A stretch of DNA of 18,855 bases, taken from contig JASHTC010000212.1 in the NCBI GenBank assembly GCA_030040755.1, forward strand, positions 1-18,855, in the 5' to 3' direction. The first letter of the stretch is position 1. Each line of letters opens with the position of its first letter. Shown piece by piece: positions 1 to 6,796 of this stretch. A program made the position numbers and the translations under genes. Source of the DNA: Thermoplasmata archaeon. Its GTDB lineage: Archaea; Thermoplasmatota; Thermoplasmata; Lutacidiplasmatales; UBA184. Under the pieces are notes generated by a model that saw nothing but the letters and a program-made list of their open reading frames with translations, did no database searches and was not told the origin of the DNA.

Positions 1-780
1 TGCTACCGGTGCCCGTACAAGCTCGAGTACCCGAGCTGCGACCTCTACTGCGCCAAGGTCCTCAAGGAGCTGTACTTCGAGACCTCCATCCCCCCCGACG
101 ACGTCGCGGCGTTCATCGCCGAACCGGTGATGGGGGAGGGGGGCTACATCGTTCCCCCGAAGGGCTGGCACCAGGCGATCAAGTCGATCCTGGACGAGTA
201 CGGGATCCTGTTCATCGATGACGAGGTCCAGTCCGGCGTCGGCCGGACGGGAGCCTGGTTCGCCATCGAGCACCACGGGGTCGTCCCGGACATCGTGACG
301 ATGGCGAAGGCGCTCGGGGGCGGGCTGCCGCTCGGGGCCGTCGCGATCCGAGCGGACCTCGACCTCGCCACGGGCGCCCACTCGAACACCTTCGGAGGGA
401 ACCTGGTCGCGTCGGCCGCCTCGCTGGCGACGCTCCGGGTCATCGAGAAGGAGAAGCTGATGGCGAACGCCCGGGTCCAGGGCACATACCTCCAGGACCG
501 GCTCCGGGAGCTGCAGACGCGCTACGAGGAGATCGGAGACGTCCGCGGGCTGGGCCTCATGGTCGCCACGGAGTTCGTGAAGGACCGTCACACCAAGGAA
601 GCGAACGTCCGGCTGCGCGACCGGATCATCGAGGAGTCCTACCGGCGCGGGCTGATCCTGCTCGGGTGCGGCAAGTCCTCGATCCGCTACATCCCCCCGC
701 TCATCGTCCGCCGGGAACAGGTCGACGAGGCCGTGGAGATCGTCGACGCAGCGATCCGGGCGGCGCGCGCGGCGGCATGA
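1..780 (+). CDS. Class-III PLP-dependent aminotransferase (C-terminal part; start lies outside the window)
   Basis: The frame is open from base 1, so the N-terminus is missing and 259 residues remain. The fold-type I, class-III signature is clear. It has EPVMGEGGY at residues 41-49, then IDDEVQSGVGRTG (72-84) with Asp74 as the ligand of the PLP ring nitrogen, then the Schiff-base lysine Lys103 in MAKALGGGLPLGA, and the NTFGGN loop. The visible start holds a cysteine cluster, CYRCP followed by PSCDLYC, which I recall from archaeal 4-aminobutyrate/ornithine-type aminotransferases. The family moves an amino group from an omega- or alpha-amine to a 2-oxo acid in the cytoplasm. The substrate cannot be read from the sequence; GABA, ornithine and acetylornithine are the usual options. 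The stop TGA overlaps the ATG of the downstream dehydrogenase, so the two are probably translated together and may oxidise the transamination product in sequence. The family call is firm, the substrate open. Confidence 0.93.
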   Translation, partial: CYRCPYKLEYPSCDLYCAKVLKELYFETSIPPDDVAAFIAEPVMGEGGYIVPPKGWHQAIKSILDEYGILFIDDEVQSGVGRTGAWFAIEHHGVVPDIVTMAKALGGGLPLGAVAIRADLDLATGAHSNTFGGNLVASAASLATLRVIEKEKLMANARVQGTYLQDRLRELQTRYEEIGDVRGLGLMVATEFVKDRHTKEANVRLRDRIIEESYRRGLILLGCGKSSIRYIPPLIVRREQVDEAVEIVDAAIRAARAAA

Positions 781-1820
781 AGTTCGGTCGTCTGGCCGGC
801 CCCGGCCGGCTCGAGGTCGTCGAGCGCCCCGAGCCGACTGCCGGTGCCGGGGAGCTCGTCGTCGCGATGGCCGCCTGCGGCGTCTGCGGGACCGACCTTG
901 AGAAGCTTCGGGGGAACTACCAGAGCGCGGGCGTCCTCGGGCACGAGCCGGTCGGTCGGGTCAAGGAGGTCGCTCCCGACGTGCGCGACCTCCGGGTCGG
1001 GGACCGCGTCTTCGTCCATCATCATGTTCCGTGCTACCAGTGCGAGGTCTGCGCGCGGGGGGACTTCACGTTCTGTCCCTCGTATGCGAAGACCAACCTC
1101 GACCCGGGCGGCTTCTCGGACGCCTTCCGCGTTCCCGCCGAGCACGTCGCCCGCGGGGCGGTCCTGGTCCTCGACCGCTCGGTCGACTGGGCCACCGGGG
1201 CGCTGCTCGAGCCCGCCGGCTGCGCGCTGACCGCCCTCCACCGGGTTGGCCTCCCGAAGCAGGCGACGGTCTTCGTGCTCGGGCTGGGACCGGTCGGGCT
1301 CCTGTACGCCCGGCTCGCCCGGTCCCTCGGAGCCGCATGGGTCGGAGGGACCGAGGTCGCTCCCCTCCGACGCACGGCGGCGGAGCGGGGCGGGATCGAC
1401 GTCGCGGTCGACCCCCGGGAGGAGGGGGCGGCGCGACGAGAGGTGGACCGCGCGACCCAGGGGCGCGGCGTCGACCTGGCGGTCGTGGCGACGGGTCACC
1501 CGGCGGTCCTGCGAGACGCCACCCGCCTGGTGCGGCGGGGGGGCACCGTGAACCTGTTCGGGCTGCCCGATGCCGGTAGCCGACTCGACGCCGACCTCCA
1601 GGACCTCTATCTTCGAGGGGTCCGGCTCCTCCCTTCCTACGCCACCACCGAGCCGGACATCGCCGAGGTCCATCGGCGCCTGGTGGCCGGGGAGCTCCAG
1701 ATCTCCGACCTCGTCACGCACCGTCTCCCGCTCGCCGAGCTCGAGGAAGCGTTCCGGCGTGCGGGCCGGCCCGACACGGCCGTCAAGGTCGTGGTGACGG
1801 GACCCGCGGCGGCTTCCTAG
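777..1820 (+). CDS. Zinc-dependent medium-chain alcohol/polyol dehydrogenase (MDR family)
   Basis: This 347-residue protein has the full MDR layout. The N-terminal GroES-like domain holds the catalytic zinc ligands Cys37 (GVCGTD), His56-Glu57 (GHEPVG) and probably Glu145 (LLEPAG). The structural zinc lobe is intact, with Cys86, Cys89, Cys92 and Cys100 in CYQCEVCARGDFTFC. The Rossmann domain opens with GLGPVG (169-174). The family oxidises an alcohol to an aldehyde or ketone with NAD(P). The set resembles sorbitol or threonine dehydrogenases, but the substrate cannot be assigned. The start is the ATG of an ATGA overlap with the preceding aminotransferase; a longer upstream frame exists but runs through that gene. 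The pairing suggests one pathway, for example catabolism of an amino alcohol or amine. The TAG stop lies inside a CTAG shared with the converging neighbour. Confidence 0.9.
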   Translation: MKFGRLAGPGRLEVVERPEPTAGAGELVVAMAACGVCGTDLEKLRGNYQSAGVLGHEPVGRVKEVAPDVRDLRVGDRVFVHHHVPCYQCEVCARGDFTFCPSYAKTNLDPGGFSDAFRVPAEHVARGAVLVLDRSVDWATGALLEPAGCALTALHRVGLPKQATVFVLGLGPVGLLYARLARSLGAAWVGGTEVAPLRRTAAERGGIDVAVDPREEGAARREVDRATQGRGVDLAVVATGHPAVLRDATRLVRRGGTVNLFGLPDAGSRLDADLQDLYLRGVRLLPSYATTEPDIAEVHRRLVAGELQISDLVTHRLPLAELEEAFRRAGRPDTAVKVVVTGPAAAS

Positions 1821-2791
1821 ACCTCACCGGCCTCGCCGACCGTCTGGCCCACGATGCGATGGCTCGGACGCACGCGCGCCCTCGGCCCGAGGATGCTCCC
1901 CCCGACGAACGCGTCCCGTTCGATGCGCGTCCCCTCCATTACGATCGAGTTCTCGACGTGGGCGCCGGCCTCGACGATCGCCCCGGGCCCGAGCGTCACG
2001 TACTTCCCGAACGAAGCTCCCTCGGCGGTCGCGCCCGGGGCGGTCGCCACCGGCCCGGTTCCCAGGGCCCCTCGAGGGAGAGGGGCCTTGCCTCCCCGTC
2101 CGTCGTCGAAGAGGAGTCGCTGGGCGCGCAGGAGCCGTTCGGGGGTGCCGGCGTCCTCCCAGTATCGAGTCAGGCGGAAGCCGTAGACTCCCCCGTCGAG
2201 GAGCCCCGGGACGACCTCCCGCTCCCAGCTCACGACCCGACCGGGGGGGATGGCGTCCAGCACGCTCCGGGACCAGACTCCCAGCCCGGCGTTGATCCAG
2301 TGCGACGGGGCCGCCTCGGGTTCGGGTTTCTCGACGAAGGCCGTGATCCGGTCGTCGGGAGCGAGCGCGGCGACCCCATACGGTCGCGTGTCCTCGACCT
2401 CCGCCAGCGTCATCGTGCCGACGCCCCCATGCTCGAGGTGGCGGGCGACGATCGCGCGGAGGTCGGCGGCCGCGATCACATCCGAGTTCAGCAGGAAGAA
2501 CGGGTCGCTCATGCCGCCCCCCGCGTTCTTCATCCCTCCCCCGGTGCCCAGAGGCTCCGCCTCCGACACCGTGCGGACCGGCCAGCGCAGTGGGTGGTGG
2601 CGTACGTAATCGGCGATCACCTCGGCCTTGTAGCCGGTCGCCAGGACGACCTCTTCCACGTCGGCCGGGAGCAGGTCGAGGACATGGTAGAGCATGGGTT
2701 TCCCCGCGACCGGGATCAGCTGCTTCGGTACGGTATGCGTGAGCGGCCGCAGCCGCGTACCGAACCCCCCGATGAGGACGAGCGCCTTCAT
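1817..2791 (-). CDS. Sugar-1-phosphate nucleotidylyltransferase with C-terminal left-handed beta-helix
   Basis: The 324-residue protein starts with the nucleotidyltransferase signature: GGFGTRLRPLT (8-18), PKQLIPVAGKPM (22-33), LGTGGGMKNA (81-90), NSD at 102-104 for the metal, FVEKPE (152-157) and INAGLGVW (166-173). The segment WEDAGTPERLLRAQ (211-224) closes the catalytic domain. From about residue 261 a hexapeptide-type left-handed beta-helix follows (GPGAIVEAGAHVENSIV). The family makes NDP-sugars from a sugar-1-phosphate and NTP. Mannose-1-phosphate guanylyltransferase or glucose-1-phosphate uridylyl/thymidylyltransferase are the likely alternatives. In an archaeon the product would feed N-glycosylation or surface glycans, such as those of the glycoprotein candidate at 9494. 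The ATG at 2791 is favoured because it begins directly with the MKALVLIGG strand and has a TATA-like element 27 bases upstream; the longer open frame overlaps the flavoprotein gene. Confidence 0.9.
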   Translation of the reverse strand: MKALVLIGGFGTRLRPLTHTVPKQLIPVAGKPMLYHVLDLLPADVEEVVLATGYKAEVIADYVRHHPLRWPVRTVSEAEPLGTGGGMKNAGGGMSDPFFLLNSDVIAAADLRAIVARHLEHGGVGTMTLAEVEDTRPYGVAALAPDDRITAFVEKPEPEAAPSHWINAGLGVWSRSVLDAIPPGRVVSWEREVVPGLLDGGVYGFRLTRYWEDAGTPERLLRAQRLLFDDGRGGKAPLPRGALGTGPVATAPGATAEGASFGKYVTLGPGAIVEAGAHVENSIVMEGTRIERDAFVGGSILGPRARVRPSHRIVGQTVGEAGEV

Positions 2792-2814
2792 GGCGGCGGG
2801 GATGTGCTCGCCCT

Positions 2815-2822
2815 CCTTATGC
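2815..2822 (-). promoter_or_regulatory. TATA-like box for the nucleotidylyltransferase gene
   Basis: The minus strand reads GCATAAGG, centred about 27 bases before the ATG at 2791, in the 44-base gap after the flavoprotein gene. This spacing would start transcription at or next to the ATG, giving a leaderless mRNA independent of the upstream gene. Confidence 0.55.
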
Positions 2823-2835
2823 CTCGCGTCTCCGC

Positions 2836-4038
2836 CTAGATGAGCGACGGGGTCTCCCCCCGCTCCACCGCCCGGGAGTACTCTCGCTCGACGGCGTGCT
2901 TGAGCAGGGCGGCCGGGCTGCCCCAGATCGTCACCCGACTGACGCTCCCTGCGGCCTGGCCAAGCCCCAGGGCGACCACTACCCCGCGCTCGCGGTACGT
3001 GAACGGAACGAGTGGGACCCCCTGCCTCCTCGCGACCAGGTTGCCGGCCGCGACCCGGGCTTCCGCGAGCGCCGCTTGCGCGGTGCCGGGGACCAGCATC
3101 CCCGAGACCGGGTCCTTGAACTCGGTCACGTCCCCCACCGCCACCACCCCGGGAAAGCCGGGCACCTCGAGGGTAGGGTCCACCGCGATGCGGCCCCCTT
3201 TGCCGTGGGGGACGGGCAGGCTGCGGATCGCCTCGGGTGCCTCCAGGCCCGCGCACCACACCGCGAGGTCACAGGAGAGCACCGTGCCATCCTCCAGGAA
3301 GACCCGGCCGGGCTCGACCCGGGTCACGTTGAACCCGTGGATGGTCATGACACCGGAGCGTCCGAGGATCCGACGGGCATGCGCGACCAGTCGCGGAGGG
3401 AAGCCGGCGAGGAACGGGAGGGCTCCGGTGACGAGGAGCACGTCCGGCGGACGCGCCGCGCTCCCCGCGACCCGGCGCCAGTCCGTCGTGGCGACCTCCG
3501 CCGCCAGCTCGGTGCCGGTGGAGCCTCCCCCGACGATGACGACCCGGGGCCGGCGCTCCCCGGGCAGCCCGGCGGAAGCACGCTCGGTCTCCCGGAGCGC
3601 CGCCGCGAGCCTCTGCGCCCCCGAGAGGCGGTAGACCTGATGGGTGTGCTCGGCGGCCCCCGGCACCCCGAAGTAGGCGGCGACGTTTCCGAGGCAGAGG
3701 GCCAGCATGCCGTATTCGACCTCTCCGTGGTCGAGCCGTACCCGGCGGGCGCGCAGGTCCACCGACTCCACGGTCCCCTGAAGGAACTCGATCCCCCGCC
3801 GTTCGAGCACCGCGAGCAGGGGCACGACCCAGGCGCTCACATCGGAGCCGGCCCGGGCGATCCGTCCGATCTCGTAGAGCTCGGTCCTCAGGACGTGGAC
3901 CGGGTGCCGGTCGACGAGCACGATTCGGACCCGGCCGCGGGTCCTTCGAGAGAACTGCTGCGCGACCGTGAGCCCGGCGTACCCCGCGCCGAGGACGACG
4001 AGCGGAGGATCCGCGGAGGTCGCCTCCGGCCCCGACAT
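2836..4038 (-). CDS. NDH-2-like FAD/NAD(P) oxidoreductase (type II NADH:quinone dehydrogenase family)
   Basis: This 400-residue flavoprotein has two dinucleotide-binding folds: VVLGAGYAGL (14-23) for FAD and VIVGGGSTGTELAAE (167-181) for NAD(P)H. The second FAD motif is VAVGDV (299-304). The order and length fit type II NADH dehydrogenases, single-subunit membrane-surface enzymes that pass electrons from NADH to quinone without pumping protons. The C-terminus (WGSPAALLKHAVEREYSRA) resembles the membrane-contact part of the family. The quinone-site motif, usually AQxAxQ, reads AQAALA at 320-325, so the second glutamine is missing. The usual VWTAG strand reads VWCAG, with Cys262. A ferredoxin or sulfide:quinone oxidoreductase relative is therefore possible. 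The gene is divergent from the S53 peptidase, and no convincing TATA box is visible for it in the 107-base gap. Confidence 0.82.
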   Translation of the reverse strand: MSGPEATSADPPLVVLGAGYAGLTVAQQFSRRTRGRVRIVLVDRHPVHVLRTELYEIGRIARAGSDVSAWVVPLLAVLERRGIEFLQGTVESVDLRARRVRLDHGEVEYGMLALCLGNVAAYFGVPGAAEHTHQVYRLSGAQRLAAALRETERASAGLPGERRPRVVIVGGGSTGTELAAEVATTDWRRVAGSAARPPDVLLVTGALPFLAGFPPRLVAHARRILGRSGVMTIHGFNVTRVEPGRVFLEDGTVLSCDLAVWCAGLEAPEAIRSLPVPHGKGGRIAVDPTLEVPGFPGVVAVGDVTEFKDPVSGMLVPGTAQAALAEARVAAGNLVARRQGVPLVPFTYRERGVVVALGLGQAAGSVSRVTIWGSPAALLKHAVEREYSRAVERGETPSLI

Positions 4039-4111
4039 GGCCGGTCAGCGCGTCTCCCGAGAAGAGGGTTGCGCGCCGCCTCCCGGGCGTCCGGCGGGGC
4101 GGCTCTCCCCA

Positions 4112-4121
4112 GAAGTAAAGG
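4112..4121 (+). promoter_or_regulatory. TATA-like box for the S53 peptidase gene
   Basis: GAAGTAAAGG is an AT-rich patch in a very GC-rich gap, centred about 29 bases before ATG 4146. It predicts a transcript starting near 4141-4146, downstream of the alternative GTG at 4134, and so favours the ATG as the start of a leaderless mRNA. Confidence 0.5.
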
Positions 4122-4145
4122 CTCGCCCGAGCCGTGCCGGTAGCG

Positions 4146-5714
4146 ATGGACCTCCCCGGCAGCCAGCGAGAGCCGCTCGCCCAGGCCCGGGCCCTCGGCG
4201 TGCCCCGGCCGGACGAGCGGCTCGAGGTCACCCTCCTCCTCCGCCGGCGGTCCGACGTCGTCCCGTTTCCTAACGTCAGTGAGGTGGGCCGTGCCCCCCC
4301 CGGCCTACGGACGTACCTGCGCCGGGAGGAGTTCGCCGCCCGGTACGGGGCCCACCCGAAGGACCGGGAATACGTGCGGGCGTTCGCGGTGGCGTCGGGC
4401 CTGGACGTCGTCGCCGAGTCGCCGGCGACACGTACGGTCCACCTGGCGGGCACCGTGGCCTCCCTCGAAAGGGCCTTCGGAGTGCGTTTGCAGCGGTGGA
4501 CCTACCCGGGTGGGTCCTACCGCGGCCGCACCGGTCCGATCCGGCTGCCGGTGGAACTCACCGGGGTCGTTGTAGGGGTCTTCGGCCTCGACAATCGCCC
4601 GCAATGCCGGACGCACTTCCGGCGGCGTAGGGTGCCCCGGGCGATCGACGTCTCCTACACCCCGCCGACCGTGGCGCGAGCGTACGATTACCCGATCGGC
4701 ACCGACGGCACCGGCCAGACGATCGGGGTGCTGGAGCTCGGTGGGGGATATTCCCGCGCCGACCTCACGACCTACTTCGGGGCCCTTGGGATCCCCGTCC
4801 CCGCGGTCGCCTCGGTCTCCGTGGACGGGGCGGGGAACGCCCCGACGGGAAATCCGGACGGCCCCGACGGGGAGGTCGAGCTCGACCTCGAGGTGGCGGG
4901 TTCGGTGGCTCCGGGGTCCGGCCTGGTCGTCTACTTCGCTCCGAACACGGACCAGGGGTTCTTGGACGGGCTCAGTGCGGCCGTCCACGACACGACCCAC
5001 CGACCGTCGGTCGTGTCCGTGAGCTGGGGAGGGCCCGAGAGCTCGTGGACCGCCCAGGCCCGCGATGCGATCAACTCCGTCTGCGAGGACGCCGCGACGA
5101 TGGGGGTGACCGTGACGGTCGCCTCGGGCGACGGGGGAGCGAGCGATGGGGCCGCCGCCGGAGCCCTCGAGGTGGATTTTCCGGCGTCTAGTCCGTACGC
5201 GCTGGGATGCGGCGGCACCCGACTGATCCTGACGGGCACCTCGATCTCCCAAGAGACGACGTGGAATGACCTTGCGCAGGGGGAGGGGGCGACCGGCGGC
5301 GGGGTGAGCCAGATGTTCCCTCTTCCGACGTACCAGGACCGCGCGGGGGTGCCGCCCTCACCCTCCGGATCCGCGGGGCGGGGCGTCCCCGACGTCGCGG
5401 GCGATGCCGACCCGACGACCGGCTACTCCGTCCGGGTCGACGGGCAGAACACGGTTATCGGGGGGACGAGCGCGGTCGCGCCCCTCTGGGCGGCCCTCGT
5501 CGCACGCCTGAACCAGGCGCTGGGAGCCCCGGTGGGGTTTGCCAACCCTCTCCTCTACGGCGCCGCCGCCGAGGCGACGTTCCACGAGATCACCACGGGC
5601 AACAACGACGGGTACTCGGCCGGTCCGGGCTGGAACCCGTGCACGGGGCTCGGGAGCCCGGACGGCGCGAGGCTGCTGGCGGCGCTGCGGGGTTCGGCCC
5701 CCGGTACGCCGTAG
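4146..5714 (+). CDS. S53 sedolisin-family acid serine peptidase, pro-kumamolisin type
   Basis: The 522-residue protein has a pro-domain (about 1-160), then a sedolisin catalytic domain. The catalytic pair Glu243 and Asp247 sit in DGEVELDLEVAG, the oxyanion Asp329 in SGDGG, and the nucleophile Ser442 in GGTSAVAP, matching kumamolisin's Glu78, Asp82, Asp164 and Ser278 by motif. An RRRR patch just before IDVSYTPPTVARAYDYP is a plausible maturation site. The family cleaves proteins at acidic pH, normally outside the cell. No signal peptide or membrane helix is visible; as I recall, kumamolisin also lacks a classical one. At the calcium site, kumamolisin's Asp316 and Asp338 are replaced by Glu481 and Asn497. 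The similarity to bacterial kumamolisins is strong throughout, which suggests transfer. GTG 4134 is an alternative start. The gene converges on the CADD gene with a 9-base gap. Confidence 0.93.
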   Translation: MDLPGSQREPLAQARALGVPRPDERLEVTLLLRRRSDVVPFPNVSEVGRAPPGLRTYLRREEFAARYGAHPKDREYVRAFAVASGLDVVAESPATRTVHLAGTVASLERAFGVRLQRWTYPGGSYRGRTGPIRLPVELTGVVVGVFGLDNRPQCRTHFRRRRVPRAIDVSYTPPTVARAYDYPIGTDGTGQTIGVLELGGGYSRADLTTYFGALGIPVPAVASVSVDGAGNAPTGNPDGPDGEVELDLEVAGSVAPGSGLVVYFAPNTDQGFLDGLSAAVHDTTHRPSVVSVSWGGPESSWTAQARDAINSVCEDAATMGVTVTVASGDGGASDGAAAGALEVDFPASSPYALGCGGTRLILTGTSISQETTWNDLAQGEGATGGGVSQMFPLPTYQDRAGVPPSPSGSAGRGVPDVAGDADPTTGYSVRVDGQNTVIGGTSAVAPLWAALVARLNQALGAPVGFANPLLYGAAAEATFHEITTGNNDGYSAGPGWNPCTGLGSPDGARLLAALRGSAPGTP

Positions 5715-5723
5715 CACCGCGCC

Positions 5724-6392
5724 CTACGGGGCGACCCCGAACCCGTCGAGGAAGCTCCACCAGGCCGAGAGGGAGCGGTCCACGCCCCGCAGCGCCTCCT
5801 GCGGGGCGGTTCCCCCGGCCCGGATCTCGCGGGCGAGGATCGCCCGCTCCGCCGCCGAATGGGCGACGTCGGCCGACGTATGGACGCGGAAGAACTCGTG
5901 GGCGGCGGGGGAGCGGATCCCGTAGTTCGCCCGGAGCCCTCGCGACTTCTCCGCCGCGACCTCGGGGAACTGCCGCTCGTAGGCGTACAGGGCGCCCAGC
6001 GCGCCGGCGGGGCTCCCGCGGGGGCCGAGCGTCAGCCGCTCGTAGGTGGACATCAACTGTCGCGTGGGCCCGCTCGGCGCCGGGGGGCTCCCGTCCCTCC
6101 AGCGCGCTCCGATGCCGTGCGCGAAGTCGACCCAGAGCTCCGGGTGCGTCGGCGAACGGCCCTCCTCGTCCATGAGGTTCTCGAGCAGCACCCGGCGGTC
6201 GCGCGAGGCGAGGAGCTTCGCGTAGGCGCCCGCCACGTAGCGAGGGAAGTTCGCCTCGAAGTGGTAGTACTGACCCGCGTACTCGCGCAGGGTCTCGATC
6301 GGCAATTCCCCCCGCGACCAGGCCGTGTAGAACGGGTGCTGGAGCAGGTGGCGGCGGGCGATGTGGCGTTCGATGTCGGCGAGGGTCGTCAT
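5724..6392 (-). CDS. CADD-family diiron protein, probable self-sacrificing p-aminobenzoate synthase
   Basis: This 222-residue all-helical protein belongs to the heme-oxygenase-like diiron oxidase fold (TenA/PqqC-like) and fits the CADD family. Aligned to Chlamydia trachomatis CADD from memory, all six metal ligands are kept with identical spacing: Glu76, His83, Glu139, His171, Asp175 and His178 for Glu81, His88, Glu142, His174, Asp178 and His181. The tyrosine and lysine reported as the internal source of p-aminobenzoate (Tyr27, Lys152) match Tyr22 in HPFY and Lys149 in VAAEK. The protein may therefore consume its own side chains to make pABA for folate or methanopterin-type cofactors, replacing PabABC. 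A TATA box 26 bases upstream supports ATG 6392 and a leaderless transcript. No pterin or pABA genes are adjacent. The fold and ligands are firm; the reaction is inferred. Confidence 0.85.
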   Translation of the reverse strand: MTTLADIERHIARRHLLQHPFYTAWSRGELPIETLREYAGQYYHFEANFPRYVAGAYAKLLASRDRRVLLENLMDEEGRSPTHPELWVDFAHGIGARWRDGSPPAPSGPTRQLMSTYERLTLGPRGSPAGALGALYAYERQFPEVAAEKSRGLRANYGIRSPAAHEFFRVHTSADVAHSAAERAILAREIRAGGTAPQEALRGVDRSLSAWWSFLDGFGVAP

Positions 6393-6413
6393 CGTCCGCC
6401 GCAGCAGAGCGGG

Positions 6414-6421
6414 GTTTATCG
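6414..6421 (-). promoter_or_regulatory. TATA box for the CADD-like gene
   Basis: The minus strand reads CGATAAAC, centred about 26 bases upstream of ATG 6392. It lies in the 64-base gap after the cupin gene, so the CADD gene probably has its own leaderless transcript. Confidence 0.6.
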
Positions 6422-6456
6422 AGCCTTCGGGTCCCCGGAATCGGCTCCCCGCGGGC

Positions 6457-6774
6457 TCAGGCGGTCGATTCGGCGGGACCGAACACGACGAGCACGACGA
6501 GCTCCTCCTCGATGGAGTGGAACCGGTGGGGCTCTCCGGCGCCGACGAACAGCAACTCGCCCGGCCCGACCTCCCGATCCTGGTCCCCGTGCTGGAACCG
6601 CCCGCGCCCTCGGACGACGTGGTAGACCTCGGGCTCCCGGTGCGGGCGCTGGGGGTCGGCTTGGCCCGGACGCAGGAGGTAGACTCCGGCCGAGAGCGTC
6701 GGGACCCGGAGGAACTCCCGGTACCCCTCGCCCTTCTGACGCATCTGGTGGGCCAGCGCATCGACCGAGCTCAT
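6457..6774 (-). CDS. Small single-domain cupin protein
   Basis: This 105-residue protein is one cupin barrel. Motif 1 is DPQRPHREPEVYHVVRGRG (about 40-58), with His45 and Glu49 as likely metal ligands and Glu47 where the second histidine of the classical HxH would sit. Motif 2 is PGELLFVGAGEPHRF (71-85), with His83. Cupin_2 proteins of this size bind a metal and a small ligand and serve as isomerases, dioxygenases or sugar/ligand sensors; nothing here decides which. The gene starts 22 bases after the DUF998 gene, with no room for a clear promoter, so the two are probably cotranscribed. Downstream the CADD gene has its own TATA box. The cytoplasmic location is inferred from the lack of signal or membrane segments. 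Confidence 0.85.
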   Translation of the reverse strand: MSSVDALAHQMRQKGEGYREFLRVPTLSAGVYLLRPGQADPQRPHREPEVYHVVRGRGRFQHGDQDREVGPGELLFVGAGEPHRFHSIEEELVVLVVFGPAESTA

Positions 6775-6796
6775 GGACCCGGACCGACGGACCCGG

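Noticed and set aside
687..1721. Long minus-strand open frame opposite the MDR dehydrogenase
   Set aside because: No recognisable fold, and it covers an intact zinc dehydrogenase on the other strand.
1859..2839. Long plus-strand open frame opposite the nucleotidylyltransferase
   Set aside because: The product is a low-complexity Arg/Gly/Asp/Pro mix with no domain, and the minus strand has a complete enzyme with all motifs. Long antisense frames are expected in such GC-rich DNA.
4134..4145. Upstream GTG start for the S53 peptidase
   Set aside because: It lies only 17 bases after the TATA-like box, upstream of the expected transcription start, and adds four residues (MPVA) of no clear value. 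It remains a minor alternative.
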